64,000 bases of DNA, from positions 186,001 to 250,000 of the forward strand of contig CAXXDX010000005.1 in NCBI GenBank assembly GCA_963677605.2. Reading direction: 5' to 3'. This DNA comes from JAGLOK01 sp963677605. GTDB taxonomy: Bacteria > Bacillota > Clostridia > Christensenellales > UMGS416. Under the pieces are notes generated by a model. That model was given only the letters and a program-made list of their open reading frames with translations. It was not told the origin of the DNA and ran no database searches. This document shows positions 17,943-27,428 of this stretch, piece by piece. Made by a program: the position numbers and the translations under genes. Each line of letters starts with the position of its first letter. Within the stretch, counting starts at the first letter, position 1.

Positions 17943-19268
17943 ATGGCGCTTATCAAAAAGAAGCTTAATCTTTCGATTTTTACCGGCACCGGCGAAGACC
18001 TTTCTGAAAAAGAATATGCTAAAAGCCGCAATTATTTTGTCCTGGAAGGTGCGCTTGCAACAGGCATCGGCACAATGGCAGGCGGAGTTATTATTTCAGG
18101 TATCTTAAAATATCTCGGTGCAACAGATTCCATCAACGGCATTATAAGCGGGTTTCCGGTTGCAGCCGGCATACTCCTTATATTCATGCCGCTTGTGTTT
18201 CGCAATCTCCACAGAGTAAAACTTACTGTAACGATATTTGCAGCGGTTCACAGGCTGCTGTTTTCGCTGATGCTTGCAGTTCCTCTAATATTCGAGGGCA
18301 GCGCTGCGCGCCTTTATGTGTTTGTCGGAATATATGCTCTTGCCTATATGCTGGGTACGTTTATAGGTCCCAGTGCATCCAACTGGATTGTAAGCCTTGT
18401 TCCTGCGCATGTAAGGGGACGTTATTTCGGGCTGCGCGAAGGTGTCATGATTGCAACAATGACTGTTATGTCAGTTGTAATAGGCGTTGTAATCGACAAA
18501 ATGAAAGCTACAGGCAATGAAGCTTTCGGTTATTTCATCTGTACGATAGTTATATTCGTGTTCACTGTGTTTAACTTTTACTGTCTTGTTAAAATAAAAG
18601 AACCTCCTCAGAAACACAACAAAAATTCAATCACCCTGAAAAATATAATAAGAAAGCCTTTTATGAACCGCAGGTTCAGAAAGGTATTGATACTTACTGC
18701 CTTGTGGAGCTTCTCTTTACAGATAGGCGGTCCTTTCTTTTCAATCTATTTTTACTCAGTGCTTGGCCTAAACTACACCTACATCATGCTTATGAATGTA
18801 CTGATGTATGTAATGCGCGTTTTCGCAGCTCAATACTGGGGACGGCTAGCCGACAAAAAAAGCTGGCCGTATGTAACGAAGCTTTCGCTTATAGTCCTCG
18901 GCATTGTACATGCAGGGTTTCTCTTTATGAATGAAAACACCTACACGATAATGTATCCCCTGCTTCAGGGACTTTCGGGAGTCGGCTGGGGCGGTGTCGC
19001 AATCTCTATGTTTAACATACAGTTTGACTATGCACCTGACGAAAACAGGCCGTCTTATATATCGCTTAACACAGCGCTTGCCTCCATAACAGGCTTCGGC
19101 GCGATACTTTTGGCATCGTTTATTGTTAGCCGTGTGGGAGGAACTGTCACATATCTTGGTTCAATGCCAATACACGGAATGCAGTATCTTCTATTTGCAT
19201 CAGGCGTGTTTATTCTGCTTACAGCTTTATATGTGCACAAGGTGATAAGGACTGCTCATAAACAATAA
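17943..19268 (+). CDS. MFS transporter
   Basis: 441-residue membrane transporter with about 12 helices. The cytoplasmic loop between helices 2 and 3 and the RGRYFGLREG segment after helix 4 (about residues 155-164) mark the major facilitator fold. The substrate is unknown. An in-frame stop lies two codons before the ATG, so no earlier start is possible, although the AAGGG ribosome site directly abuts the ATG. It lies 77 bp upstream of a diguanylate cyclase gene in the same direction. Confidence 0.85.
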   Translation: MALIKKKLNLSIFTGTGEDLSEKEYAKSRNYFVLEGALATGIGTMAGGVIISGILKYLGATDSINGIISGFPVAAGILLIFMPLVFRNLHRVKLTVTIFAAVHRLLFSLMLAVPLIFEGSAARLYVFVGIYALAYMLGTFIGPSASNWIVSLVPAHVRGRYFGLREGVMIATMTVMSVVIGVVIDKMKATGNEAFGYFICTIVIFVFTVFNFYCLVKIKEPPQKHNKNSITLKNIIRKPFMNRRFRKVLILTALWSFSLQIGGPFFSIYFYSVLGLNYTYIMLMNVLMYVMRVFAAQYWGRLADKKSWPYVTKLSLIVLGIVHAGFLFMNENTYTIMYPLLQGLSGVGWGGVAISMFNIQFDYAPDENRPSYISLNTALASITGFGAILLASFIVSRVGGTVTYLGSMPIHGMQYLLFASGVFILLTALYVHKVIRTAHKQ

Positions 19269-19345
19269 AATGCTTTTATATGTTTATTTAATGCTTGTCA
19301 TGATATAATCAAAATATTAATAAGCCTATAAAGGTAACTTAACTT

Positions 19346-20536
19346 ATGAATTTTAATATCAGCACTTACAGTTTTATGACAATAGGGATTTTTGTTATTT
19401 TAGACTTGTTTGTGCTATTTTCCGTTATCAAAAACAAGCGTCAGTACTACCTACTGTTTTTGATAGCAGGAAATTCGCTTAGAATAGTTCAAAACATCTT
19501 TCTCCTGCAGCAAGGAGTCTTTTTTACCACTGCAACCAGCCTATTTTTTAATATATTTGACGTTATGTCCGTTTCTTTCTATATAGCGTGCATTGTGTCT
19601 ATTTTAAACAGAAAGACAATGTTCCCTAAACGGCTTATTTTCCTAAACTCAGTAAATATCATCATTATTGTTTTAGGGATTTACGTTTTTGATAATATTG
19701 TGTTCAGAAGGCTTAGCGTACAGATAATAAACGTCAGCATAATGGCTATAGCATTATATGAAATATGGATTGCAAAAGACAAAAAGCTTTACAACTCATA
19801 CAGGCTTACAGAAGCGATACTTATTCTTTATACAGGTTTTCAGTTTTACAGGATTATTCTTTTGTTTATGAATCTTCAGATGGATCTTACAAGCCAAGAA
19901 ATACAAAACCAGATAGTATTAAATTCTATGATTGCTTTCATACACATATTCGCGATCAATTTCGCTACGCTGCTTTTGAGCGTTGACGTTTTAAACATCA
20001 AGATTCTTGAGCTTTCCATCCGAGACGACATGACAAAGATATATAACCGCAGGTTCTTTTTTGAGCTGTTGGATGACTATATCAACACAGTAAAACGCAA
20101 AAAAAGCTCATTTTCGCTTGCAATGTTTGATATCGATGATTTTAAAAAAGTCAATGATAAGTATGGACATGTTATTGGCGATCAGGTATTAATCGGCATC
20201 ACAGACTGCATATCAAGCTGCGTAAGAGCCAGCGACGATGTTGCCCGATACGGCGGAGAAGAGTTTATAGTTCTCTTTAAAGATATTAATGAAACTGATT
20301 TGTCTCTGATACTAACCAGAATACTGACCGCAGTTCAGCTTATAAAGTTTAACGGAATTGATAGGCCTGTTACCATAAGCGGCGGAGCAAGCATTTTTTC
20401 ATTTGATAATTTGCCCGAAAGTTCAGAACAGATGGTTGAAGATATAGACAATAAACTGTATGAAGCAAAAAGCGACGGCAAAAATCAGGTGGTTACCGAC
20501 AACTTTGTGGTGAACGGAATAACTTGCCGGGAGTAA
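19346..20536 (+). CDS. membrane-bound diguanylate cyclase (GGEEF)
   Basis: 396 residues. Seven membrane helices (about 10-212) precede a GGDEF domain with FDIDDFKKVND around 261-271 and GGEEF at 303-307. The inhibitory I-site RASD is present at 294-297, so it should be product-inhibited. An AAAGG site lies before the ATG. It may be co-transcribed with the MFS gene, since no terminator is visible in the 77-bp gap. Confidence 0.93.
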   Translation: MNFNISTYSFMTIGIFVILDLFVLFSVIKNKRQYYLLFLIAGNSLRIVQNIFLLQQGVFFTTATSLFFNIFDVMSVSFYIACIVSILNRKTMFPKRLIFLNSVNIIIIVLGIYVFDNIVFRRLSVQIINVSIMAIALYEIWIAKDKKLYNSYRLTEAILILYTGFQFYRIILLFMNLQMDLTSQEIQNQIVLNSMIAFIHIFAINFATLLLSVDVLNIKILELSIRDDMTKIYNRRFFFELLDDYINTVKRKKSSFSLAMFDIDDFKKVNDKYGHVIGDQVLIGITDCISSCVRASDDVARYGGEEFIVLFKDINETDLSLILTRILTAVQLIKFNGIDRPVTISGGASIFSFDNLPESSEQMVEDIDNKLYEAKSDGKNQVVTDNFVVNGITCRE

Positions 20537-20650
20537 TTTAGTAAAGAAGCTGAGTTGTTATTCTTTAGTTATATCTGCTTATTAACCGAAATGGGTTTAA
20601 TCTAACTTGCTTTTTATACTTTTTGAGATAGAAAAGCATTTTAACATGCT

Positions 20651-21165
20651 ATCCACCCCGAACGCTTTCTTGCTTTGAGTTTTTAGCGAACTATGCAGAA
20701 GCTGGGATTCTTTTTTTATTTTTTTCCGGCGGAGTCGCTTCGCTCCTCCGCGCTTTCTATCAACTAACCACTTCTACCTAAGCTGTATAAAGCATTAGTT
20801 TACACTAAAAAAAATTAATTTACTGCGCACAAAAAGTCCAGCAAAAAGCAAGGCAGACCGTTCTTTTTACTAATTATTTCTTTGTGTCACCGCGTCTGCG
20901 TTTTTATGAACCTTTTTTAAAAAAGGTTCCCTAAGCGGAACGTGATTCAGTAAAGATTAATGCTCTCTCTGTTTCATTTTGCAAAGCAGATAAATCTCTC
21001 TTACTGCATTTCATTCAACTTTCCACCCATAAGGTTGTTATCAGTCGTCCCTTTAAAAGATTTTTAAAAGCCAAAATCTTATAAAGATGCCAACTAAGTG
21101 TCAGTAATTGTCAGGCGTCAGTAAGAATTTTGCGAACAAGATTCTTTATAGCTGTGATTCTTTTT
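20651..21165 (-). repeat. dispersed intergenic element, copy A
   Basis: The 20537-21188 spacer has no gene. It holds CCACCCCGAACGC (20653-20665), a perfect 22-bp palindrome at 20911-20932, and at about 21053-21160 a 100-bp segment that aligns with 37730-37835 and 60210-60315. The shared landmarks are AAGATTTT, CCAAAATCT, ATAAA, TGTCAG, GCGTCAG and a terminal hairpin around GAATTTTGC. I interpret it as a copy of the same repeat family. Confidence 0.5.
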
Positions 21166-21188
21166 TATATTAATAACTATGAATAACC

Positions 21189-21788
21189 CTAGACTGCTTT
21201 ATACTCCACATCAATAACAGCTTCTTTCATAATATCCTGTGCATCAAAATTTATGTTCAGCCAGTCCCCTTTTAGCTCTTTTGGGATTATAACCGGCATT
21301 CTGTTGTGTATAAACGCAATGCTATCCACCGGCTCACGCGTGAGGATTGTAAACACGGGCTTTTCACGCTCAAGCCTATAAATGCCTGCCATATACATCA
21401 TTTTGTCTCCCAGAGGCTTTATAGCGTGCTTGATCTTGCCTGCATCCGTCTTCTGCCACTCATAGTAGTTGGTCGCAGGTATCAGGCAGCGGCGCTCCTT
21501 CAGGCTCTTTTTAAACATCCCCTTCTCGGCTGCCGTTTCGCTTCGCGCGTTTATCACCTGCTTTTTGTCATCCCATGGAGCGGTGAATCCCCACTTCATC
21601 ATAAACGGCGTGGGTGCGAGCTTTTTGTTATTGGCAACTATTGGCACGATATCCGTAGGGAATATTTCTCCGTGGAGTTTTATCTTGGACAAATCATCCA
21701 GCGAGTCTATCTTGCGCTGGATTTCCTCGAGGATTTCTTCCAGCTCGTCATCGTCTATTTCATTGTCGATGTAGTATCTTCCGCACAT
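21189..21788 (-). CDS. SOS response-associated peptidase (SRAP/YedK)
   Basis: 199-residue SRAP protein that covalently caps abasic sites in single-stranded DNA. Cys2, the crosslinking nucleophile, follows the initiator Met in MCGRY, and the FMMKWGF and INARSETA stretches are typical of the family. A GGAGG site precedes the ATG. It lies on the same strand as, and about 1.2 kb downstream of, the LexA-controlled Y-family polymerase, with two small membrane-protein genes between. No LexA box of its own is visible. Confidence 0.93.
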   Translation of the reverse strand: MCGRYYIDNEIDDDELEEILEEIQRKIDSLDDLSKIKLHGEIFPTDIVPIVANNKKLAPTPFMMKWGFTAPWDDKKQVINARSETAAEKGMFKKSLKERRCLIPATNYYEWQKTDAGKIKHAIKPLGDKMMYMAGIYRLEREKPVFTILTREPVDSIAFIHNRMPVIIPKELKGDWLNINFDAQDIMKEAVIDVEYKAV

Positions 21789-21812
21789 GGGAGGCCTCCT
21801 TGGTATTATTTA

Positions 21813-22337
21813 TTATCTAAGATTAAATTTATCAGCTATTCGCTTATACTTATTATAAGCACCTACATTTTCTAAACCGCCCCAATACTTTATTATATCA
21901 TCTACCATGTCATCTGTAAGATTAGCCCAAACTCTTTTCTTTGATATCTTATTTGACCAAAAAACAGAAGAGTATCCTTTAACATAAAAAACAACTACGC
22001 CTGAAAAATTAAAATAAGATCCCATATGAATGGAAACCTCTTTTATATCCAGCCATCTTAATTTAACAGTATTTTTTCTTGACTTATATATTACTCCGTT
22101 ATCATCAATTTCAATAGTTCCCCTGCATTTACTTTCTAGAAATAAGTTTATTAAACCCATATAGCCATAAACAGCAAAAAATCCAAATGTAATAATGCCA
22201 AGAATTCTCCATACAATTTCATCACTAAAATTTCCGCTAAAAATATAAAACAGCACCAAGGCACTAAATAATATCGGACCTATGCTATATAATACATAAT
22301 CTATTAGTTTTATCTTCTTCCTCTGATAGTGTTTCAT
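21813..22337 (-). CDS. hypothetical membrane protein (STM3941-like pair, gene 2)
   Basis: 174 residues. Two N-terminal helices (about 12-65) are followed by a PH-like cytoplasmic part with a VKLRWLDIKEVSI stretch. The C-terminus, FxDxMVDDIIKYWGGLEN-type, mirrors that of the adjacent gene 22334-22894, so the two are tandem paralogues. They overlap by 4 bp and are translationally coupled. Function unknown. Confidence 0.7.
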   Translation of the reverse strand: MKHYQRKKIKLIDYVLYSIGPILFSALVLFYIFSGNFSDEIVWRILGIITFGFFAVYGYMGLINLFLESKCRGTIEIDDNGVIYKSRKNTVKLRWLDIKEVSIHMGSYFNFSGVVVFYVKGYSSVFWSNKISKKRVWANLTDDMVDDIIKYWGGLENVGAYNKYKRIADKFNLR

Positions 22338-22894
22338 GCATTGTCCTTTTTCTTGATTTTTCTTCTCTGCTTTTCGTCTCTCGCCTTTTTATACTTGTTA
22401 TACTCCTCTTCCAGTCCTATTCCACCAATCCAATACTTTTTGATTTCGTCTAGCATTTCGTCAGTAAATTCTGAACAAATGAATTTATCATTAATCTTTG
22501 CAAATTTCCATCGTTTATGACCTCTGCCAACAAAACTTACTACTCTATTGAACTTAAAATAGTATCTATCTGTATTAATATATACATCCTTTACCTCATG
22601 CCATTTCATAAAAGCTGTTCTGTTAATAGCATTAAATTTTATTCCATCGCCAGTGATTTCAATTGTTCTGTCAAACACCTTAAAATAATGCAAGTAACCC
22701 AGACAACCTAAATGGGTCAAAACAAGACTAGCAAAAAATATAACACCAATAATTTTCTCTACCGGATTCGAGTTATCAAATCCTATATCAAATATAATCA
22801 TAATTAACAGCACACTATAAAATGCCAAACAAGTAATGATAAAAGGATATAGAAATTTCTTTGAATGCCTACACTGATAAAACTTCACGCACAC
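22334..22894 (-). CDS. hypothetical membrane protein (STM3941-like pair, gene 1)
   Basis: 186 residues with two N-terminal helices (about 14-62) and a cytoplasmic domain. The FMKWHEVKDVYI stretch and the FTDEMLDEIKKYWIGG C-terminus match its downstream paralogue. The last 20 residues are strongly basic. It starts 48 bp after the polymerase stop, so it could be read through from the SOS promoter. Function unknown. Confidence 0.7.
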   Translation of the reverse strand: MCVKFYQCRHSKKFLYPFIITCLAFYSVLLIMIIFDIGFDNSNPVEKIIGVIFFASLVLTHLGCLGYLHYFKVFDRTIEITGDGIKFNAINRTAFMKWHEVKDVYINTDRYYFKFNRVVSFVGRGHKRWKFAKINDKFICSEFTDEMLDEIKKYWIGGIGLEEEYNKYKKARDEKQRRKIKKKDNA

Positions 22895-22942
22895 CTCTAT
22901 ATAAATATTATTCCCCTTATTCTACCACAAATACCCAATTAT

Positions 22943-24238
22943 TCACAGCGGCATTCCATCCTTAGGCCGATATGAACAACTCCCCCACGTGCCGCCAATC
23001 ATCGGGTCGATGTCTTCCGTCATAAGCTGACCGCGTAAAATAGCTCGGTTGCCATAGCGAAGGCGAATGGCGTCAATGGTCAAATCAAGCCGCTCCTTTT
23101 TTATCTGCAAATCAACCGGCTCGAATATGTCGCCCTGAACGTGGTTGCCGTCCGCGAGGTCGCTCATGCGGATGCCAATCTGACGGATGGGCTTTCCGTC
23201 CCACAGCTCATCAAACACTTTGCACGCGCGCATGTATATCTCGCCCGTGTTGTTTGTGTGCGTCAAAAACTTGTGCTGCATTCCGAAGCGCTCAAACTTG
23301 CTCGTCGTGTAGTGCACATGCGTCACTCTTCCGCGGAATCCGTGCCTGCGCAGGCGATAACCCACAGTTTCGGATATGGAAAGCAGCGCGTGGTGTGCCA
23401 AGTCTAAAGTTTCTATGTCAAAGGCGATAGTTCCGGAGTTTCCTACGCCCTTCATGTGTTCTTTTCCGGCAGGACCAAGAGGCTGAAAAAAGCTCGCTCC
23501 GCCTTTGTCACGCTCCTCGTATACGCCGTTTGCGAAGTTCCACAAAAGTTCGCCGTTGGACTTATGCACCGCGCGCATAATCTTGGGATCGGCCTTTGCA
23601 AGGTCGCCAATGGTGAAAAATCCCATGCGTTTCATGTGCGCTTCCATACGTCTGCCAACCATGTAAAGGTCACCGATGGGAAGCGGCCACATCTTGCCTT
23701 GCACCTCATCCTTCCAGAGTGTGTGTACCTTGTCCGGCTTTTCAAACTCGCAAGCCATTTTAGCCAGCAACTTGTTTTCGGACACTCCGATGTTGACCGT
23801 AAACCCAAGCTCGTATTTTATGCGCTCGCGTATTTCGTTTGCCATTGAAACAGGCTCGCCGAACAACCTGAAGTTTCCTGTATAGTTTAAAAAAGCCTCG
23901 TCGATTGAAAACTTCTGCACATCAGGCGAATACTCCTCCAGCATCTCGATTAATGCACGCGATGCTTTAAGATACGCTTCGTGCATTGGGTGGACCACGA
24001 TAAGGTTGTCGCCCGCCTTTCGGCGAGCCTCCATCAGGCTTTCGCCGGTATTAATTCCGAAAAGCTTCTTTGCAGGTATGCTCTTTGCGAGCACTATGCC
24101 GTGTCGTGTCGCCTGTCTTCCTCCGATGACGGCAGGCAGTTCGCGCAGGTCAAAGTCTGCGCCGTGGGTCAGCAAATGTACGGCGCTCCACGACAAAAAA
24201 GCCGAGTTTACGTCGATATGAAAATAGCAGGTGTTCAT
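22943..24238 (-). CDS. Y-family DNA polymerase (DinB/UvrX type)
   Basis: 431-residue translesion DNA polymerase. The catalytic carboxylates lie in FHIDVNSAF (Asp8) and SIDEAFLNY (Asp-Glu near residue 117). Palm, thumb, HhH and little-finger parts are complete. The insert after DFDLRELPAVIGG resembles the UvrX/YqjW group rather than classical DinB. GAGGGGA precedes the ATG. A LexA box sits between the promoter hexamers upstream, so it is SOS-induced. It probably forms a DNA-damage cluster with the SRAP gene. Confidence 0.93.
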   Translation of the reverse strand: MNTCYFHIDVNSAFLSWSAVHLLTHGADFDLRELPAVIGGRQATRHGIVLAKSIPAKKLFGINTGESLMEARRKAGDNLIVVHPMHEAYLKASRALIEMLEEYSPDVQKFSIDEAFLNYTGNFRLFGEPVSMANEIRERIKYELGFTVNIGVSENKLLAKMACEFEKPDKVHTLWKDEVQGKMWPLPIGDLYMVGRRMEAHMKRMGFFTIGDLAKADPKIMRAVHKSNGELLWNFANGVYEERDKGGASFFQPLGPAGKEHMKGVGNSGTIAFDIETLDLAHHALLSISETVGYRLRRHGFRGRVTHVHYTTSKFERFGMQHKFLTHTNNTGEIYMRACKVFDELWDGKPIRQIGIRMSDLADGNHVQGDIFEPVDLQIKKERLDLTIDAIRLRYGNRAILRGQLMTEDIDPMIGGTWGSCSYRPKDGMPL

Positions 24239-24271
24239 AATAATCCCCTCTTATGTTTCACCCACCATAGT

Positions 24272-24301
24272 TATTTTAACACGAACATATGTTCTATGTC
24301 A
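24272..24301 (-). promoter_or_regulatory. SOS promoter with LexA box
   Basis: The 14-mer CGAACATATGTTCT at 24281-24294 matches the Gram-positive LexA consensus CGAAC-N4-GTTCG with one mismatch. On the minus strand it lies between TTGACA (24301-24296) and TAAAAT (24277-24272), spaced 18 bp. Binding would block the polymerase promoter directly. Confidence 0.85.
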
Positions 24302-24409
24302 ATGTTGTATTTATGCTTATATATTATGCTATAATTGTTATATATTTATATTTTTTATCCGTGAAACATTTTTACCCCTTTGTTTGTTATATAGGTGAAA
24401 GGAGCATTG

Positions 24410-24913
24410 ATGACAAACAATCAAAAAAGCGAGCTTATTCAAAACTGGATGCAAAGCTACGGAAAACTCGTATACTCTGTCGCATATAAGATAACACTCA
24501 ATGCACAGGATGCGGAGGATGTTTTTCAGGATACTTTCTCCAAAGCGTATTTTAAGCTGCCAAAGCTTGCAACTCACGGAAACACCCAGGCATGGCTGTG
24601 TATGACTGCCAAAAATGACGCACTTAACAAAGTGTCCTCATCGTGGCGCACCAAAGTGGAGCTTACTCAAACGCCTATGGACATTGCGTCAGAAAGTTCA
24701 GTCGGAAGTGAGATAGTTTCGCTTATCAAAAAGCTTCCGCATTCCTACAGGCAGTGTATTTGGCTCTACTACTATGCGGGCTATAAGACGCATGAAATTG
24801 CAGAACTTTTGTCTGTGCCGGATGCCACAGTGCGCACAAGACTTCGCCGCGCAAGAGCGCACCTTAAGTGCGATCTTAATCAGACTAACGGGGGTAAACA
24901 ATATGAATATTAA
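24410..24913 (+). CDS. ECF-type RNA polymerase sigma factor
   Basis: 167-residue extracytoplasmic-function sigma-70. Region 2 contains NAQDAEDVFQDTFSKAY (about 35-51), and region 4 has an HTH ending in ATVRTRLRRARAHLK. I chose the ATG at 24410 because AAAGGAG lies 6 bases upstream; a GTG at 24395 would start before that site. Its 3' end overlaps the next gene by 11 bp, the usual arrangement for a sigma factor and its membrane regulator. Confidence 0.93.
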   Translation: MTNNQKSELIQNWMQSYGKLVYSVAYKITLNAQDAEDVFQDTFSKAYFKLPKLATHGNTQAWLCMTAKNDALNKVSSSWRTKVELTQTPMDIASESSVGSEIVSLIKKLPHSYRQCIWLYYYAGYKTHEIAELLSVPDATVRTRLRRARAHLKCDLNQTNGGKQYEY

Positions 24914-26312
24914 TGATAATAAACTAAATGAACTGATGAAAAAAACTCAGAATACAATTCAAAGAAAAGTTCGTCGCAGAAGATATATACTCTCTTCTTC
25001 CCTCGCCGCGGCAGCTGTTGTTGCCGTAATAGGTATACTAAGCCTTGGTGTAGGCAATTCACCTGATATGGTTATCGATAATTCTTTTGATTACGTTTTA
25101 TTCAGTAAAAACAACAATACTATAATCCAAGATGTTGATGAATGGTCTGAAACGCGCAGTATAAATAAGATTGATTTCACGGCTTCAATAAAGCCTCACA
25201 GCATATTACTGCCGGAAAACTTAAATTTATCCGATGCAAAACTATATCAGGTTTCAGGCTATGAATTTTCAGAAGAAGATGCGTTCGGCCTTGCAAAGTA
25301 CTTTTTGAATGAACCATTTTTCCCTGTAGCATTTACAGCAGACGATTATCCTAATGTGCTGAAACTGTTTGAGAATATGGATACTTCAAATTACTCGGAT
25401 ACCGAACTTATTGAATATAAAAATCAGATGGAGATTTATAAAAGTATTGTAGAAAAAGAAAACTTACCTTCTATGTTTGGTCATGTCGGTTCTCCCAGAT
25501 ACGACGTAGAGGCATACTATTATGCATTTAGATCAAAAAGCAATGAGAGTATGTCATCGTTTTTAACAATCTACAATAAGTACAACAATTTCGTTTATCC
25601 TTGGGTTTCATATGTTCGCGCTGAAAACTGGTATGAGTTCAAAGAAATTAATGATATAAATGATATTGCCCTATCAGACAGACAGCAGGTTTTTTATAAA
25701 AAGGCCTATGATGCAGCTGCCTCCGCTGTTGAAACTTTTTCTGATAACATGGTTTTAACCAATGCTTTACTTGCGGAAAGAACTAATCTATATTCTTCGC
25801 CTGAATATTCAGAAAATAAAGGTGTTAAAGACTCTAGCAGCATAGATAATATGGCAATAGTGTTTTATTTTGCAAAACAATATCCCTTGGCAGGCATTGA
25901 CGGGATTAACGCCTTTACAATTACAAAATATAACCCAGCTGATGAGAGCATTAAGATAACTGTTGATAAAGACGGTATAGCATTGTTTTCCTGGGTAGGA
26001 AAATCAGACATTATGGATGAAGTTGAAATAGTAAAACCAAGCATAAGCTTAAATGACGCAATTTTAGTTTATAAAGATAACGTATTTAACATTAATATGC
26101 GCGATACCGATATTTCAAAGATTGAAATCGAGATAGATAAGATTGTATTTACCTTCAAAAACATAAAAACCTCTGAAGGAAATCAAATTGTTCCAACATA
26201 TTCATTTTTCGGCACTCAAACAGCAACAATCGATAAAAATGATAAATCAAATTCAGTATATAAAGATTTTGTCCTCATAGTAAACGCAATCGACGGCTCA
26301 ATCATCCAATAA
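24903..26312 (+). CDS. membrane-anchored protein, probable anti-sigma factor
   Basis: 469 residues. A short basic cytoplasmic N-terminus (1-27) precedes one membrane helix (about 28-50) and a large extracellular domain of about 420 residues. Topology, gene order and overlap with the ECF sigma gene argue for an anti-sigma or sensor role. No zinc-finger ZAS motif (HxxxCxxC) is visible, so it is not of the classical ZAS type. GGGGG lies before the ATG at 24903; a longer frame upstream overlaps the sigma gene and lacks a ribosome site. Confidence 0.75.
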   Translation: MNINDNKLNELMKKTQNTIQRKVRRRRYILSSSLAAAAVVAVIGILSLGVGNSPDMVIDNSFDYVLFSKNNNTIIQDVDEWSETRSINKIDFTASIKPHSILLPENLNLSDAKLYQVSGYEFSEEDAFGLAKYFLNEPFFPVAFTADDYPNVLKLFENMDTSNYSDTELIEYKNQMEIYKSIVEKENLPSMFGHVGSPRYDVEAYYYAFRSKSNESMSSFLTIYNKYNNFVYPWVSYVRAENWYEFKEINDINDIALSDRQQVFYKKAYDAAASAVETFSDNMVLTNALLAERTNLYSSPEYSENKGVKDSSSIDNMAIVFYFAKQYPLAGIDGINAFTITKYNPADESIKITVDKDGIALFSWVGKSDIMDEVEIVKPSISLNDAILVYKDNVFNINMRDTDISKIEIEIDKIVFTFKNIKTSEGNQIVPTYSFFGTQTATIDKNDKSNSVYKDFVLIVNAIDGSIIQ

Positions 26313-26338
26313 CACTACTATAACTCTACAACATGATA

Positions 26339-26372
26339 ACAATCCGTGTTCACTTCGGATTGTTTTTCTTTT
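26339..26372 (+). terminator. terminator of sigma/anti-sigma operon
   Basis: ACAATCCG and CGGATTGT form a hairpin followed by TTTTCTTTT. Confidence 0.85.
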
Positions 26373-26387
26373 CAGAAAAATCGAACA

Positions 26388-26420
26388 TAAAAAAAGGGAC
26401 ACCGCCCCTCTGCAGTGTCC
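26388..26420 (-). terminator. terminator of the structured-RNA/small-ORF unit
   Basis: On the minus strand GGACAC and GTGTCC pair across a 12-base loop and are followed by CTTTTTTT. Its orientation shows that a minus-strand transcript ends here. Confidence 0.8.
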
Positions 26421-26544
26421 TAACCCTCAATACCCATAAAATTAAAACGTCAATAAATATAAGTCAAGTGTTGAAAATTGTCGTTCGGTTGTAAGTCGGC
26501 TATGTTCAGTCGTATTGCATTAAGTCGGTTTATTTCTGCCGCAT

Positions 26545-26685
26545 TCAGCAGGTGAGAAATCTGTCCGGAAATGCTTTTACAAACTTTGCGATATCATTTC
26601 CGACTGTCATCACCAAGATTTCGCTTTCTTTTAGCTCATCTGCAGCATTGTCTTTTAAATCTCTCGTCTTGTTTATTAACATCAT
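26545..26685 (-). CDS. small ORF of 46 residues behind a structured leader
   Basis: The frame starts ATGATG at 26685 and ends with TGA at 26547-26545. The product begins MMLINKTRDLKDNAADELKE and continues with a segment containing VMTVGNDIAKFVKAFPD. GGGGG lies six to ten bases before the ATG, a strong ribosome site. The upstream leader can fold extensively and the unit ends at 26388. No family recognised and no membrane helix. It could be a genuine microprotein or an accidental frame; codon composition looks protein-like. Confidence 0.45.
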   Translation of the reverse strand: MMLINKTRDLKDNAADELKESEILVMTVGNDIAKFVKAFPDRFLTC

Positions 26686-26689
26686 ATAT

Positions 26690-27040
26690 ATCCCCCAGGG
26701 AGCAATTCCCTATACCCTTTTGATTTAGATGCCCGGCATATCGCCGGGCGTAGATAATTATTGACTTTGATAGTCGTCTATGTGAGTTGTCTACCTTCAA
26801 TATCTACCCAAGAGGGGCAGGCTTTCTACAAACAAGACTTACTAACTAACTGTACCTCACGTGCTATAAGCCTGCCCCCGCGGTCTTCTTTAAACTTGTC
26901 AGCCCATTTGATCGACTATTTGCTGTACCCTATTTTATAATTATAGGCGGAACTGCTGATAATAATAATACCGCTCCTAATACACCCTATTGAAGAAAAA
27001 CCAATTTTGTGCAGTCCCGCCCAAGCTTTGTTACCTATTT
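26690..27040 (-). ncRNA. candidate structured RNA of unknown class
   Basis: The minus strand contains several long complementary pairs. GGCGGGACTGC (27021-27011) pairs with GCAGTTCCGCC (26956-26946). GGGGCAGGCTT (26878-26868) pairs with AAGCCTGCCCC (26824-26814). A hairpin with GCCCGGC arms lies at 26731-26749, and AGGGAATTGCTCCCT at 26697-26711. GGGTAGATA can also pair with TATCTAC before the GCCCGGC hairpin. No protein frame spans the region. It precedes the small ORF, so it may be a cis-regulatory leader or a stand-alone RNA. I cannot assign it to a known class. Confidence 0.5.
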
Positions 27041-27428
27041 TCTTTTATACTTCTTCTTGTTAAAATATATTAATGAAAGTGTGCAATTATATATGTAAGT
27101 TTAAGTTGTGCACCGATTTGATATCTATTTCTGATTGTTTAACTTATCTTTATCTGTGATTTAATTATAATACTTTTCAATAATAATTTGAACCCCAAAC
27201 TATCTTATTCACAAAAAATATACATAGAAAATATTCTTTGTCCATAACGTTGTATAATAGTATTAAACAATTACATATTCTTATAGATAAATTGTACATG
27301 TCAAAATTTTACCTATACATTGTATACGTTCTTTTTTGCTCTATTTTCAGCTTGATATACAGCAAAAAACACTGCCTTTGCAGTGTCTTTTGCATAATTG
27401 GTTTATTTAAAGCATCAAATGAGTGTAT
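27041..27428. other. AT-rich spacer upstream of structured RNA
   Basis: No gene recognised. Several TATAAT-like boxes occur on the minus strand (for example 27087-27092), which could serve the structured-RNA transcript, but no well-spaced -35 stands out. Confidence 0.3.

Noticed and set aside
24774..24902. Upstream extension of the anti-sigma-like frame to 24774
   Set aside because: It would overlap the sigma gene by 140 bp and lacks a ribosome site; the ATG at 24903 behind GGGGG is preferred.
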